Counted from the stretch's first letter, positions 32,701-46,649 are shown. The stretch: DNA of 64,000 nucleotides from Paramacrobiotus metropolitanus (GCF_019649055.1 NW_026570228.1:1984001-2048000), one strand, 5' to 3'. Notes: generated by a model from the sequence alone, not told the origin. Program-made: numbers and translations.

Positions 32701-35700
32701 CCGTAACCCATGCTTTTTTACGCACGAAAAATCCTGCCAGTCCAACTCCGCCGGTTTCCGGCTTCGATTCAAAGACCTGACAATTACTTTCATCCGCGTC
32801 AAACATCCCACCGCCATAAATCAACCGCTACTCGGACCCCACACATTACACCGGCAATACAGAGAAACCTAACGCTCACATCTCCCTCTTCTCCACCTCA
32901 GTGGCGCATATCCGTAAACAGGAAACCCAGCTCTATCCTATCAATTAGCCGAGGGCACCAACTGTCCGCCGCTGTTCTGTTGCGCCAGTATATATCTACG
33001 TGTGTGTGTGGATGCCATCGGAGGCACATTTGCCCAAAAATCCTAAGTGCTTTATTTTCATCCGGCCCCGGCTAATCCGCTTACCCGGCCATCTACCAGG
33101 ACAAATCAATGCGTCAATGCAAGTAACGTGTCTTCCGGGCACCATATGGTGCCGGTTCACAGTCCAACCAGCCGCGCCCGCACACCACACTGCACATACA
33201 AGTGCGCTACACATCCCACCACTTCCGGATGAAAGGCAACACAAAAAATTCCCCAAAATTTTCACCACGCGCCCGGCCTTGATGAACTGCATTTTTCCCC
33301 TCTTTTTTCTTGTTTTCTCTCAATCGTAGTCCCTCATCTACACGCGAGGCCAATACATACTGGCCTATTACGCTTTAGCGCAATTTGACAAAATGATTAT
33401 TCCCGTCCCGAGGAATCTTTTGTGTCGGGCCTAATTGATTGATGGCTGCCGGGTTCACATATAAACCCGCTCACAAAGCCAACACGACATTGACCAAATG
33501 GATGGCGGCGGGATTTTTGCCACAGCCACCCCTTCAACACGTACATATCCCGGCATCGCCCGCGATTTAATTTGCAATGATTTTTTAATGCCAAAAGCGC
33601 AGTTTCCATCATTCGATAATCGATCAGTACATGGAGCGGGCAATGCTTTCTGATCATGAATATGTCGGATAGGCCGCACCCAACCAATGTGACAAAAAAA
33701 CATCATCCTGTTCATTAGAAACAACCTCAGTGGAAATCTGCCGTTAGAGAAGCTGACAAATGACTCAATAAAACTACTCGATAACTCACTTCCACTCTCT
33801 GCAAATTATGCCAAAATGCTCGTTTTTCTTACGGTTTCCGTAATTCCTTTTTCCTTTCTAACTTTCCAAAAACAATCGTTATGGTAATCATTATTATTAC
33901 GAAAAAAACACAAAAACAGAAAGGTTATCAAGGTTCTCTTTTCAAGTTTCTTTCCTGCTTCTGGAACTAATATTTAATTCATCTCATTGCCGATACGCAT
34001 ACGAGAAGCGTACAAATGCAAACATGTCCGCCCTCATGTCACCGATGAAGACAACATATTTTCAACACGCTGCTCGCGTACATTCGATACGGCGACGGAG
34101 ATCGTCAGTGGCGACCCGCGTTGCGCGCGCCGATCCACTGCTTAGCATGGGGAATGCATTATCAAATCGATAGGCGTCGAGCGTGCGAACCAGCAGGCCT
34201 ACAGGCGTTACGGACTAACGCACTTGCACATTTGACGTTTGCCAATTCCCAGTACAATATACCACGACGCGCCGACTCCAGCCGCGGCGTACGAAAGGAC
34301 ATACATACATATTACATATATACAGGAGAAATTCGATCAAAATCGCTTGCGCAAATATTCATGCTTCACAGACAATCTGGCGAAGGCCTCCGTATCCCTT
34401 GATCTCCTCCCCTGTCTCTCTCTCTCTCAATCCCCCCCATCAGCCCAATGAATGCGACATGCTATCATCCGCATCCCTTGCCCGATCGCTCGCTCCCCGT
34501 CTTTCCTCCTCTGCGGACTCCATTATAGGCCATTACGCCAATTTGCCAGAACAAAAATACAAATAATTAACCAAACACCCAATACCACATGCTCACGCCA
34601 ATTGCCTTAATCCCCACATTATCGCCGACTTCGTCTGCGCTTTCCCGATGCGGGAAAGCTGTCCATCGAACCGTACGAAAATTTCACTTATTAATGTTGC
34701 TAACTTGCCGTCGTACCGCAACATATCAAGTAAATTACATTTTGTAAAAAATGATTATAAAGCAGTTTAATAAAGGTACTTTTGGTCAAAGGTGGATATG
34801 ACTTTCTGACAGAAACCTTTCCAGAAATTACGTCAGTATAAAAATCTGAAAACCTGCCTCTTTGTGAAAGCTTTTTGGTGTTGATGATTTTGGCCGCAAA
34901 TTCCATTCCGGTGATTTTGTGTACACATTTTCGTACAATGGAGAAGGCGCCTCTGTCAACAAACAAAAGTTACAATTATCAGATTATCCCATATCAATAT
35001 TGTCGTTTATGATTAGCATACAATCAGGTTCTCTTTTACAAAAGGAACGAACTGAATGACATAAGGATGAACTTATCGCAGCATGCATGGCACACGAAAC
35101 AATGCACAGTGCATACTGCATACAGCCATACACAAATGACCATATCAGTCACAATTCAAAATGCAAATTGGATAGTAATGCATAACTATCTTTGAATAAC
35201 ATGATGAAAAAATATTCGAACGCAGTATAAAATTTGCAAATTTTAAAATACAGCGTGTTAAGAGTATATCAAAACCCACAGGTGGAAAACTAGTGCTGCC
35301 GAAAGCCGATCAAATATCCCTGGTCACACACACTGCCACAGCAAATTTCAGTTCCCTTTCACAATAATTTACATTGCTTCGTGATCTTGTGCTAATGATA
35401 TTCCCCCTAGAGTAGACTAAATTTTTAAAAAGTCAAGATTCAACAGCATAGCATAAATCGTAAGCCATTACTAAGAGGCTGCAGCGTATCACTTTTCAGG
35501 AACTTCTTGCAAATCAACCACATGTGTTATTACGCAACGTAATGTAATTATTTCACCGTCAGCGCCCTCTCATTTGCATCGAGCAAAAAAACCGGCAAGA
35601 GCGCACGCACGGCATTTTTCCCTGCAATTCGTGTGCAAGAAAGGAGAAATCGAGTGCTGGGCAATATACTTTGTAATGCACTGTGCGTGTGTGTGCGGTG

Positions 35701-38700
35701 CATTTTTTTGCTATCCCGGGCAGGGAGGCGTGGCAGGAACATCCACTGAAATGAGCCCAAGAGGATGATCGAGCGTTTTGACAGACAGGATTGACTCCAT
35801 GACGAAACAATACCGGGAACAATCTACTTTCTCCATCTATAAGCGGCCCTTTTACCATCGTAATTTAAATCTCACTCTTCAAAGCCCCATTTTATCCCCA
35901 ACAAATGATTCTCCGCTGTATGCACACAACCCCTGCTTACAATCACATGCAAAATATTTAAGGGGGAAATTATCGTTGGATAATTCATATTAAATATTTT
36001 TCTCGGCCTTTTCTCTGTACCGCTCATGCATATACCCAAAGCAGTGGATCATTGTCAGTTTTCTCTTCCCTTTGCAGAATTCATACGCACACACTACTCT
36101 CCGGTCAACATCATCATTACGCTCGGTTGACAATCTGCGTTATGCTGCATAATCAAACAGACACACGCAGCCACAACGACCCCACCAACCATGGTTATGT
36201 AATTCCCCGTGGTGTACGCGAAAAACAAGCCACGTCGGCTATATAATGAAAACCCGCCGTGTGCGCCTGTAACTCATAAACAACCGGATTAAAAATTGAA
36301 ATCCAATGCCCACTTTCCGCCTTGTAATGCCCATTATCGTTGCAACCCATGCACAAAGTCGGACAAATTTCTACCCCAGCAATCCGATTCTGACTAAATA
36401 CCACCATCATTTTCTGCCAGGCAAAACCAGCTAATAATCTCCATCAGCGAGAGCGCCTACCAGGCAAAATGCTCGGTATCGATTGCCGGGATTATTACAA
36501 ATTTCAAAGAAATGTGGGGAAAAAATTATATTAAAACTATTACCGGTATCAATTATGAACCACCATATGGCGGTGCGAGGCAGTGTGCTACCGAGAATCC
36601 ACGCCGTTCCCACTCACACAAAAACATCCCCTCGCGCACTATCATTAACCTGAAATGGGCTGTCAATATGTAATACTACGCGTTTCCTCTGTGGATAATT
36701 AATGATAACATCCGATTACATCCAGCTGCGAACAAAAACGGGATTCCCCTATCGCAGTATCTGTCATCGACGGAATAGATGTACACCGTGCCGGTGTTAT
36801 TCACCCATGGGATACCGGATATCCTAACCTGACAGGATAAATCATGCACTCGTAATGGTGAAATCGTAATGGTGAAACAGATGCATGGCATCAGAAATGT
36901 TTCCACACTCGAATAAAGAATTTACTAGCCATAATAAAGGTACTGCGAATGGCTGAAAATACCTTCGATTTGATTCATCCTTATTGATGGTACTCGTGCA
37001 CGTAGATGAAGCTGGGAACAACGAACAAAAATAAAGCTACGTAGCTCCGATATCCTACGGGGAGAAGGTAAGGCACCGTTAATTACTCGGTAAGACTAAA
37101 AACATTCGCTTTCACTATCACGTGTTATGGATAACCGTTCATATTACGAGAACTGTAAGATATGCCAGAACAAACTCAATTTATTGCAATTCCATGCTCC
37201 GGATTCATATTTTAAATTATATCATTCCAATACAATTTTGAAAAAAACCTCTTTTTGAATGACACTCGCTGTGCAACAAATTTCAGATTTTTTTGTGCTG
37301 CAATTGCTGTGCTTTTCTGATATGCAACAACGCAAACACTGTAAAGGAGAAGAAACTCAATGCAGCGGTGCCGCTTAACCTGTAAACCCAATACACCGCG
37401 GCAACAGCCGGCAAACTACGACCCTCTTGTCAGAAAACACAGCACAGCAAGGACACCGCCACATCCCACTGGCATTATCCATTTCCCCCATCCCCAATCA
37501 CACCGGCACATGCACGCGTTCCTGCAACGGCATCGATGATCGACAGGGAATCCTACCAATGTTGCAAATGCTGCCAGCTGCACACACGGGCCCGCGCGCC
37601 ACTGGAGTGGCCGTATTTGCTGACTTGTGTGCATGACAAATGTATTGTACCCCGCACCGCATTCCCAGTTTATACCCAACCACTCTCTCGCAACTCATCC
37701 ATGCACCGGTGGACGGGGATAAGTTTCATTCGGCCGTCAATTGTTATTACACCCGCATCAATTCAGGTTGATTTTGTTCTGTCGGATCGGCGCATACACG
37801 TCTGGTGTAATATACGGTGTACGTGCGTGCATAATGCTGTCAGGGAAAGGCATTACCCTGGATGCAGCATATGGTGGCGCTTTTTTTCTCTCGACGACCA
37901 CCGCGACACACAAAATCTCTCGGCTAAACCAAGCAGGAAGTCGGGCGGATTTCCAACACGCTCCCCATTATGTCGTGCTCAATGCGGCGTATTAAGAAAA
38001 AAGCCGGTTTTCAAATATTTATATTATCACGGGGATAAAACATAGTAAATCCGGGAGACCGATATTTCTGTGGCTGCGGGTGTGATATGATGATAGTCGG
38101 TCCTTTGTCTGTGTACTGCTACATCCAAGCGGCACAGTTGGATGGAGGAAAATTTAGCCAACTTCCGCTCATCTTGTCCCGCTGCACGTCACATGCCAAC
38201 TCATCCAGAAAACCGATCTACTTTCTTTTCTCTACTCACTAGTCACTTAATAATTAATTGCCACATATGGCCCTTGCAGGATATACAGGCGCTTATTAAA
38301 GGACAAAGCAAAACGATTGATAAAATATTTGCGCAACTATTTCACCAACTTATGAATTTTCAAAAAAGTAGTACTGTGCATCAAACAAAAAAACTCTATT
38401 ATACAATCCGAAGTTATGTTATCGAAAATTTTGTAATACGATAAATGGATAAAAGCGATCCGACACGCAGAAAGACCGATAAGTGATACCTTGTTTTCGT
38501 TATCAGTTTCCGAAATTGTGTCTAATGACACAACCGATTAAATAATTTTTGAGAAACCTCTCAACCAAAAAGCGCAAAGATATCATACAAAAACGGAAAC
38601 TTCCTGCAAATGAGGGGAGAGCACTTCTCAAATTAGCACCGATATTCAGTTACTGCATGCCTCTCGTCGTACATGGGAGAAATACACCGGGAGGAAAAAT

Positions 38701-39425
38701 AACAAGTAACACACTTGATGCTTTTTTTGGCTGTGCCAGCATTTTTCTTAGCCTATTAATTGCCACAACCGCCTGACTGAAAATACACATATCCACCATC
38801 ACACTCAGATGTCAAATGCCAAACACCGCGAATCAGAGACAAAATACTCCTGATTCTGCGCACAAGGCACAATGTGCAGCGTTTAAAACCAATTTCCATT
38901 ATGATAAAAGCGCTAACAATTGTAAGCCCAAAAAAACGAAAAACGATATGATGTTAACATACGATAAAATAGACAAAAAACACAGCTTGTAGAAAAGAAA
39001 AAAATTGTATTAGCAAAAATTAATTTAAACCATATTAACTTCTCAGCTGTGAATTTTTTTTCCAAAGCAAAAGAAAAAATTCCCAACTTGATTTAATGCA
39101 AATTATCAGCGAAGTAAAGCAGAAACGCGCGGAACGCCAAAGAATTCCATCGTCTCTCACGTATATTACTATATTGAATTACATAACTACACCATTTTTC
39201 AAAACCATTGCGCAGGGGATATTTCTGAAAATACCAAGTCACAAACCAAGCAAAAATCAAAGATAGCGAAACAATTCCACAAACGCAAAATTTCCGTAAG
39301 AAAAAGAAGGGAAAATGTCAAAAATTCGGAGACGATACTTACTTGCCGAGTTCCTCCTTGAGCTCATAATTATCGGTGAATTTGGTGGTATGATTCTGGA
39401 GGTTATTATTGGGAAGTGCCATCAT
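26730..39425 (-). CDS. CAMK2: Calcium/calmodulin-dependent protein kinase II (CaMKII), complete, 11 coding exons
   Basis: Exons (minus strand): 39425-39343, 34952-34858, 32412-32353, 32253-32199, 32084-31946, 31887-31701, 31287-30986, 28338-27971, 27235-27141, 27050-26936, 26853-26730; about 539 residues from the second Met (39422). All junctions are in phase. Ser/Thr kinase domain at about residues 22-280: Gly loop GKGAFS, catalytic Lys48, HRD Asp141, DFG Asp162, activation-loop GTPGYLSPE. The autoinhibitory segment [20 protein letters not shown] places Thr292 at the position of mammalian Thr286, with calmodulin-binding residues following. A long Ser/Thr/Pro-rich linker sits in exon 8. The association (hub) domain runs from about [10 protein letters not shown] to the end, with [12 protein letters not shown] and [10 protein letters not shown]. 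The enzyme forms a dodecamer that decodes calcium signals in neurons and muscle. The 4.4-kb first intron is typical of regulated CaMKII genes. One intron has a GC donor. A second Met three bases after the first is an equal start candidate. Confidence 0.95.
28829..29311 (-). CDS. Unassigned 160-codon frame with two hydrophobic segments in a CaMKII intron
   Basis: The frame begins with a short N-terminus and a hydrophobic stretch ([15 protein letters not shown]), then basic residues (GRKRDK). A second hydrophobic stretch ([19 protein letters not shown]) follows at about residues 70-90. It sits in the intron between the calmodulin-binding exon and the linker exon, sense to CaMKII. Vertebrate Camk2a makes a kinase-less membrane anchor (alpha-KAP) from an internal promoter in this general part of the gene, with a hydrophobic N-terminus. 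That parallel is only positional. A codon-boundary GCG-GTAAAT donor is present (phase 0, as exon 8 needs). It may equally be chance. Confidence 0.2.
   Translation of the reverse strand: MHLLDECVFLVIVSCAALLIGIVDSGRKRDKYAPAPGQGDATVDVATSVFEEFVQLVQSCVDYLWAVSGYVLLLIAVNGCVSVLLSYCTVKVLENCYMLDILIRFISGWDCLLGEWFAVFWRLECQVNFRISEAKIQGATAWCYMFSAHEYGAREDVALI
29347..29670 (-). CDS. Candidate alternative first (or cassette) exon of CaMKII with an NLS-like motif
   Basis: A 108-codon open segment starting with ATG at 29670 and ending in a phase-0 donor (GAG then GTGCTT at 29346), which fits exon 8 (phase 0) exactly. Composition is Ser/Pro/Thr/Lys-rich, like CaMKII linkers. It contains NKRKTSSS, reminiscent of the KKRKSSSS nuclear signal in mammalian CaMKII splice forms. 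No convincing acceptor precedes the ATG, so a separate promoter producing a kinase-less hub protein is possible. GC content is higher than in the surrounding intron. No transcript evidence is visible. Confidence 0.4.
32413..34857 (-). other. CaMKII intron 2 with a non-canonical GC donor
   Basis: Exon 2 ends AAGCTTTCACAAAGAG and the intron begins GCAGGT. The acceptor is ATTTGCAG before ATTTTCAGAAAC. Only this join restores the invariant [14 protein letters not shown] sequence. The nearby GT (AGAGGCAG then GTTTTC) would shift frame. GC-AG introns are a known minor class. Confidence 0.75.
34953..39342 (-). other. CaMKII intron 1, 4.4 kb
   Basis: No gene, repeat array or RNA gene recognised. Open frames on both strands are short and overlapping. 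Low-complexity spots include CTCTCTCTCTC at about 34418. Confidence 0.6.
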
Positions 39426-42400
39426 GAGTTTTTTCACACAGCGATCGAGTTCCTGCAACGAAGGGACAATATCATACTCGTCTTCTCCCCACTGCCGTCT
39501 GATCAACAGCATCCAGCAGGTAAAAGTGTATATACACACAGACACACAACTCTACACAGCAAAGCCTACTCGTCACACACTGATGGAGGAAGGGGAAATC
39601 AAACGGGGAAGAGTCGAACACACGGCTCAGTCAAATCCTGCTGCAGTACGTCGCTGCACTATATACGCTCGCCAATAAAATTGCGATTGCCGATGGATGC
39701 GGATCGAAATGCGGCAGCGCAATGCAAAGAGGGAATGATGGCTAATATGGACGTATCGCTGGCAGCGTCCAACGCGCGGGGTACACAGCCATCAAACATT
39801 AACGGGTTGCGCGCGCAACACACACTGCCCCGGCCATATCATCAAGGAGCGTAATTAACACAGTTGGCAGTTTTTCGCAAAAAGGATATTATATTCACGG
39901 TGAGAGCGCGCCGAGTGTGGGAGAGAGAGTGAGTGTGTGTGGTAACAGGAACGCTACACAGGCCTCACTGAATCAATACACATATACACAGCATCCTAGT
40001 TTGCAATGAGAAACTCCACATCCAAGGTCTGCCTTTTCTGGTAGCCAGCGTTTTTCGGGCGCGCTGGAATAAAATAAATTCCGCATTCAGATATGCGTGC
40101 GCGATTTCTCTCTCTCGCTCTTTGCCTCAGTCTCTCTCTCTCTTCCCTTTCACTGTGGCTATACACGAAGTCGTACAATCACGTACTACTGACTGGTGAG
40201 TGCAGTTCGATCATGAAGTTCGGCAGTGCGGACCGGAAAGGCACTTGTATGAGCGCACTATCGGTGCGATATGGGGCGGCTGCCGGTTATCCAATGCGCG
40301 CTCAGCGCGCACGTGCATACTGAACGGTTTCCGCTTCCCCAAAAATTCGGGATTATCCCTGCATTAGTTTGTGCATTATAAACTTCATTTCAAGAATTAC
40401 AAAATTAGTAAATTATTTTTATTCAAAACAGTGGTCAGTGAAGAGATTTATCGTTCAAATTCTGGTGGATTTTAAACATTGCGAACAGTCATATACCTAA
40501 GTACTGTACTTAAGTACTGTGGGATAACTTTCATGCATAAACTATTAAGCACTCTAATCAACGTGAGACCGGAAATTGAAGTTGCGGCGGTCTATCGAAC
40601 GCACATTTACTTGCCGGTGCATGCGAGCTAATCTCGTTTCGTAGGCAGGTACCACCTAATGTATCAAACAAGTGGCAACAAAAGAAAAGCGCTGAAAATA
40701 CCTACTACTAATAAAGTGCTACAGTTGCCTTGCGGCAATAATTAAATGCGGTTATTAATGTGTGGTTTATAACTCTGTACATATACAAATAGAATACTCC
40801 CATAATTTTATCAGGTGTGTTCCACACATATATACATTAAAACAAAAGAATAATATATTTTATTTTGAAAACTTTTGCAGTTAATTTTTACGCTAACAAA
40901 AGGCGCAGTGGATACTACGTGGATAAAACTACGTGCGTAGGAGAATCATGACGAAGATCGTAATAATTTCAAACATTTGTGTTTTCTCTATTCTCACGAC
41001 AGGTTTTGTATTCTGCATACAATACATATACATGTAAAACCAGGCAGAAATGTGCTTCAGTGATTTTCAGTTTTTTAATCACTTGTTGTGCAACTGTAGC
41101 GTCATTTTGATCTTTTATTCGAAGCGGCAATATCGTATACCTATGTTGTATAAGTTGTACTTATGAAGCTGTAAAGCGAAACGACGTGAGTTCCGAACAG
41201 AAGTTTAAGCTTATCGGATTTTTATCACTTTAGGAAACACTATGATGTAGTCGCATTTTGAAAATCAAATACTGTAATCGAATTAACGATAGATATTACA
41301 CAACAAACAATAATATCCTTATCTTTCGGTACTCGTATGCCGAGACTGCGTTTAAGAATAAGTAGAATTGCTCGATAAATATTGCAATAAGTGATTGTCT
41401 GGTTAATGTGAAGCGCTATCGCGGGAACAACTGTTAACGTTGTACATGTACACTAATTACGTAAAACGATGCATGAATTAGTCATTCATTTGAGCATTTT
41501 CGGATGCATTATACAGAATAATTCCAATATTGTATATTATGCAACACATGGAATTCTTACCCGCTTATCATCTGCACTATTACTTAGTTTGCTACGTCAT
41601 GTCCCAAAAGCACCATCGTTTGAATATGAACTGAATTATTTATACAGTTAAAAAATTTTCATTCTGTGGTTTTATACAGTTGCTTACTACATTTCATAAT
41701 TTCATGGCTGAATTCATCTTCGCATGAGGGTAAATAAATCTTGAACTGCATATCTACAATTTATGCACACATTTTTGATTTTGTACGCAAGATTCCACTT
41801 CGCACTGATTTTAATATAACAAAATTTTGATTGTATGCACAGTAACGAGTATCTCCAAAAATGACGATTCAAACAAATTTCTTACCAGTTACCTTTTGCC
41901 ATAATTGGCACATACTATAACAGGAGGAATATGCTTTTGTGTGCTAATTAGCTTTAAAATCGTAGAAATTGTACTAGTGAGAGTTGATGATGGATATTAA
42001 TTATTTTTCATAATCGTAACAGACTCAAGAAGCAGTGTGAAAAATAATTCTGCAATACCATCCTGGTTAACGTTAAATTTTTCAGATCATATATGCAAAA
42101 CTGTGTACGTATTGTACATAAATATATGAAATCAACCATCGATGTCAAAACTCGTACCTTTAAAACAAGACAACCTAACCATCCGAACTACATGATTTAC
42201 ACCATAAAGCATAAATGCCTTTTTCTTGTCATGACGTAATATATAACAACTCAAGTAGGCACTTGTGACGGCCGGGGTGTGCTGCCGGCGTATTTCATAG
42301 TAGTGATTTGATTCCCTGTGAATGCTTGAAGAAGTTGTTGTGCAATTGAACCTGCCCTGTCAACAACATAGTACACTATCGATCAAAGTTGTCTTCTGTT

Positions 42401-45400
42401 TGTACAGTATTCTTCCCGACTTTTTTTTACCGGCACAATACCGTACAAACACCTGACTGCGGCAGTATGTAGAACAAAACCATGCGGGTATGACAAATCC
42501 ATGTAAAACGGGATTGTAAAATTGTTATACATGCGCGTACGCATAACGTGCACGTCGATAGAGCCACCGAAAATGTATTAAAGTGTCTCGGCTAGCCCGG
42601 TTATACCGCTTTCGACGCCAACAGGAAGAGCGGAAAGAACATCTAAAGATAGCCCGCCGATGCACCCATTGCCGACTGCAGCACGTACCGGAAGTTTGAT
42701 AATAAAGCCGGCTCTTTCTCAACCGGGAGAAATGACATAACAAGCGGCTAACCCCGACGACGATGAACTGACTTAACAAGTAAAAAGTTTTTGACAAGTT
42801 ACAACCGCACCGCGCGCCGACACTGCATGTACGTAGATATTGCTCCATCGATCCAACATATTCGCATATAGATGTATGTATATATTCCCCCATCGCCGGC
42901 GCGTCTTCCCGTGGAGCATATTGCACTTAGCTGTTTGCAGCGCTTGTTTAAACTAATCTTCCCGGTCAATCGTCGTTGATTGCTTGATTAAACGATTTTT
43001 GCCATTCATGACCGTTTCTGCCATGCCGATAAAAATAATTAAACCATCAATGGGTTCTCGGAAACTTGTTAAATTTGTTATCAGTGGTTTCTATGTACAG
43101 CCCCGGACGTCAGACTAATCGTGTAAAATAAGTCTGATTACTCAGTCACCGTGCATAACATATGCAAAGCAAAATTTAGCGCAAAACACTTTAAAAATTA
43201 TGTAGTATCTGTCAAACTTTCTAAGAGCATTTCTTCGTTTATGGTAGTTTATGCTAACGTTACGTAGAAGATCACGATTGTTAGACGCTCGAAGTGCATC
43301 ATCTCTCGGTGAAGAGAGGTAAAGTTTTATACATGCTCGTTTATGTATGTAAAAATAATGTAAAACATTGAACATGAGCACGTCGGGAGTTATTATAATC
43401 TTATATTCTTATTTACTATTACTTTGTATTAGGTATATATATACGTATTCAATTAAAGGGAATCACACATCAATGTGTGCGACATGTACAACAGGCGGTT
43501 TCTATAGTGCGTTCATTACATTTAATGAACATAAACCTTTTGTCCTTTTCCCAGTCCGGCGATGAATAATAAACCGAATCTGGGAAGCGGGGTTGATTGA
43601 TCTGAAGGGGATTGTGTTTCTTAATGGCCGTAAAACACGAGCGTGGCATATTTCGCGGCCATCGCGTATGCATAACGCTCAGCGGCTCCAGCATTCCATT
43701 TAGCTTATGAAAATTAATTTCAGCGGAATATCATTCAGTCTGCGCGCACGGCCGTACCCGCACAAGCACACGCATATATCCACCGGAAGCGCATTATCAT
43801 CACCTTTACATATGCAGATCCCTATTCGCCTGACGGGATCAGGATAAATGCGGGGAGAGGGCGGATGAAAAATGTCCAGCATATTATAATTACACACAAT
43901 ATACACAATGCATGACGTACCTGTACAGCTGATTGCATGCTCTCCGATACTGACTTGTAAGGAAATCCTGTCATATAAAAGACGCATTTATTTACTCATT
44001 ATATACAGCAGCCACGCGCATCGTATTTCACGTCAATATAAATGTCGCGGAATATAAATACACATCCCACTGTTGATTATTTACTGCACAAAAGCGAAAT
44101 GCCACACCTGTGAGTATAATCAATGGTATAATACTTCATTGAATATGGATCGACATATGTAAAATACTCGTATATATGGCATATATAGGCGGACGCCGTA
44201 AAATATAAATGTCTCCAATCGGTGTTATAATTCAGATATTTACCACCCAGTCAAACATGCAACCGAACGTTGTTTATGTGAAAAATGTTCCCGGGGACAG
44301 GCCAAGTCATCCCCCCACGCACATATATGCAGAATGGAAGGCAATCATGTGTATTAAACGTGGATAGCTTAATGACAAAAGTACAGCGTGTGCAGTATGG
44401 AATCGTTCACATGTTCCTGTACGTGCCTTACACCACTGTGATAGACTATTCATACAAATTCGGGGATGGGTACTAATAATTTTCTAACATAACGGTCTGT
44501 GTGTTTTACAGCTTCTTCTCTATGAACAGCAGTTGAAAGGAGAGAGATCGGCGATGATTCTGGAACTGTGTAATATTATGGCGCACAAGTGTGTTATGTG
44601 TATAATCGGTCTCTATATATTTGCGCTACCAAGTCGAGCAATCGATATAACTGTGCTGATGTGCTGACGCCGGCATATCCCGTGTATATAATCGCCGGGA
44701 TAAAATATACCTATTTTTTCCGTACAGTCGGCGGTAGCCGGAGCAGCTCGGCATGGCGGAAAAAAATGCGTGTTATATATCACGAGCCACTTCATGACTT
44801 TGATCTTGACAAGTATTTTTATCCCCGGCGCACAAACGTTTTTGTTTCGATTGATGACGGGAATGCAGAGACCAGAGCTTTGCCATCATCTTCAGCGCAC
44901 TGAACATGTGGCACAGATCGCCGGTAAATAAACATCGGGCTGCGTTTTTCCGCCTGCATCCACCGATACAAAACGTCAAACTAATATTATATAAGACTTA
45001 CACGCATGCAGTGTTTATTTAACGGAATCCGTTTTCCACTGCTCGAAAACTTGTGTGAATCTGACAATACGTGTTAAAATCCAGCAAAAGGACAACTGCA
45101 GTATTCAAATTAGCAACAAAAAAATTTTGTCCATTCGTGACTAAAATTTCACAGTATGAGTAACATATGTAAAATGAAAAATTTTTAAACTTTTCTTTCG
45201 GAATAATATTTGTTATGTAAATGTCAACTTTTCACAAAAACACATAACTAAACTTTTCGGTTTTTATATGACAAGGTCATGGATACGTGCTTGCTTCCGT
45301 TTTGACGTACAGAGTAATTAAAATGATGCGTAACTGCATAGTTTGTAATAACACTTTTCACCGGTAAACGGAGCAAACAACAGTTTGACGTATCTCTGCA

Positions 45401-45787
45401 ACTAGCTCATGTATAATTCATGAAGGAAAAAAACTACCGGGTTTTTCGAGCTACGGTCATAATGTATTTACGAGTGCCAATACGACTTCTTTTATGATCT
45501 GATGCAACTGCGGCTTCAAGTGCTAATTAGCCGTAATATTACAAAACTTTCTGTCGGCATTCGACTGTGTTCTTAACTTATCGTCGCTCCAGTACAGCAA
45601 TTTGATCCTAGTTATCCAGTTGACGTATATTCTCTCGTTTAGGCAATGATTAATTACTTGTTGTATATAATTATAACGCACCTATGTAACACAATTTTTT
45701 ATGCACGTAAAGTGATGCTGTAATGTACTGAATCTTATTCGTATATGAAACAACGCCGATTGCTCTGCACTCCGGGGGATTTTCCGA
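39426..45787. other. Large intergenic region upstream of CaMKII
   Basis: No supported coding gene in 6.3 kb. Presumably it holds the CaMKII promoter (minus) near 39.5-40.3 kb, where CT-rich (about 40108-40150) and GAGA-like (about 39920-39945) tracts occur. The rest is AT-rich without long open frames. Confidence 0.5.
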
Positions 45788-45797
45788 TATATATAAA
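45788..45797 (+). promoter_or_regulatory. TATA box of the thyroglobulin-domain gene
   Basis: TATATATAAA, 119-128 bp before the ATG at 45916. It would place the transcription start near 45,820 with an untranslated leader of about 95 nt. Confidence 0.5.
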
Positions 45798-45915
45798 TGT
45801 AGCAAATTATCGCTGTTTGGGATTAAATTACTTCCATCCAAATTACTAATACCGGTAATTTGACTTTATCGGCTTTTCGAGAGAGTTTTTCCAGACTTCA
45901 CAGTACATTTGCAAG

Positions 45916-46649
45916 ATGTCGCGCGGAACAATCCTGACAGTATTAACCACACTTTCTTTTGTTTTTGCGGCTTTCCTCCTTAAACCAACGCTACAGGCGC
46001 CCAGCGGACAGTGTTTCTGCCAGCGGAACATAACCCTTCCGAATAATGGGGGTGTTATTACCGGATGGGCGAATGACAATGGCTGCACATGCACGGTGGC
46101 AAAGAATATTGCTAATATTCCCATGGGTAAGGTCACTATTGAGCTGTTATACATAGAAGAGGGTGGACCTTTCTCGGTAAATGTTTTTTACAAAGACGCA
46201 AGTTCTTCATATAAAATATTATACCAAATTTTTAACATATAAGGCTTGTAACAATTTGAACGGTTTAATTAAGCAACAGTATCTTAATTTTTATCTCAAC
46301 AATTGGTTAAATACTTGGGAAGAATCTGTCGGCCTCGGCAGTCCGTACTGAACGATCACCGGCACAGAACGCAACATTTAACGTTGTAGACCCTGCTTAA
46401 TTAGCAGCTGCCGTATAATAAATAACAAAAAGATTAAAACGATTAGCTTTAAAACCTTCAGACTTTAATGTCACTATTTGACAATAATATTATGGTATTT
46501 CTGCAGTGGTAGGCAATTATGTCCCCCAGTGCGATGACAATGGAGCCTTTTCAAAAGTTCAAGGTTGGGGAAGCACTGGATTCAGCTGGTGTGTGGACAG
46601 CAACGGGAACCAGATAAGTGTAGCAATCCGTGGCAGCCCGACTTGCTAA
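45916..46649 (+). CDS. Small secreted protein with one thyroglobulin type-1 domain
   Basis: Two exons, 45916-46126 and 46507-46649, joined in phase 1 (ATGG/GTAAGG ... CTGCAG/TGGTAG); 117 residues. A signal peptide covers about residues 1-28 (VLTTLSFVFAAFLL core). The second exon reads VVGNYVPQCDDNGAF then GSTGFSWCVD and ends with Cys, the thyroglobulin type-1 layout (YVPxC, GSTG, WCVD, terminal Cys). Cysteines 3 and 4 of the family (in the QC and CWC motifs) are replaced by Gly and Ser, the two that normally bond to each other. Such domains often inhibit or are cut by cysteine proteases; the function here is unknown. TATA box upstream, AATAAA at 46885. Confidence 0.8.

Noticed and set aside
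39315-39854. 179-codon plus-strand frame over CaMKII exon 1
   Set aside because: It is antisense to the kinase exon and its upstream region and has no recognisable features.
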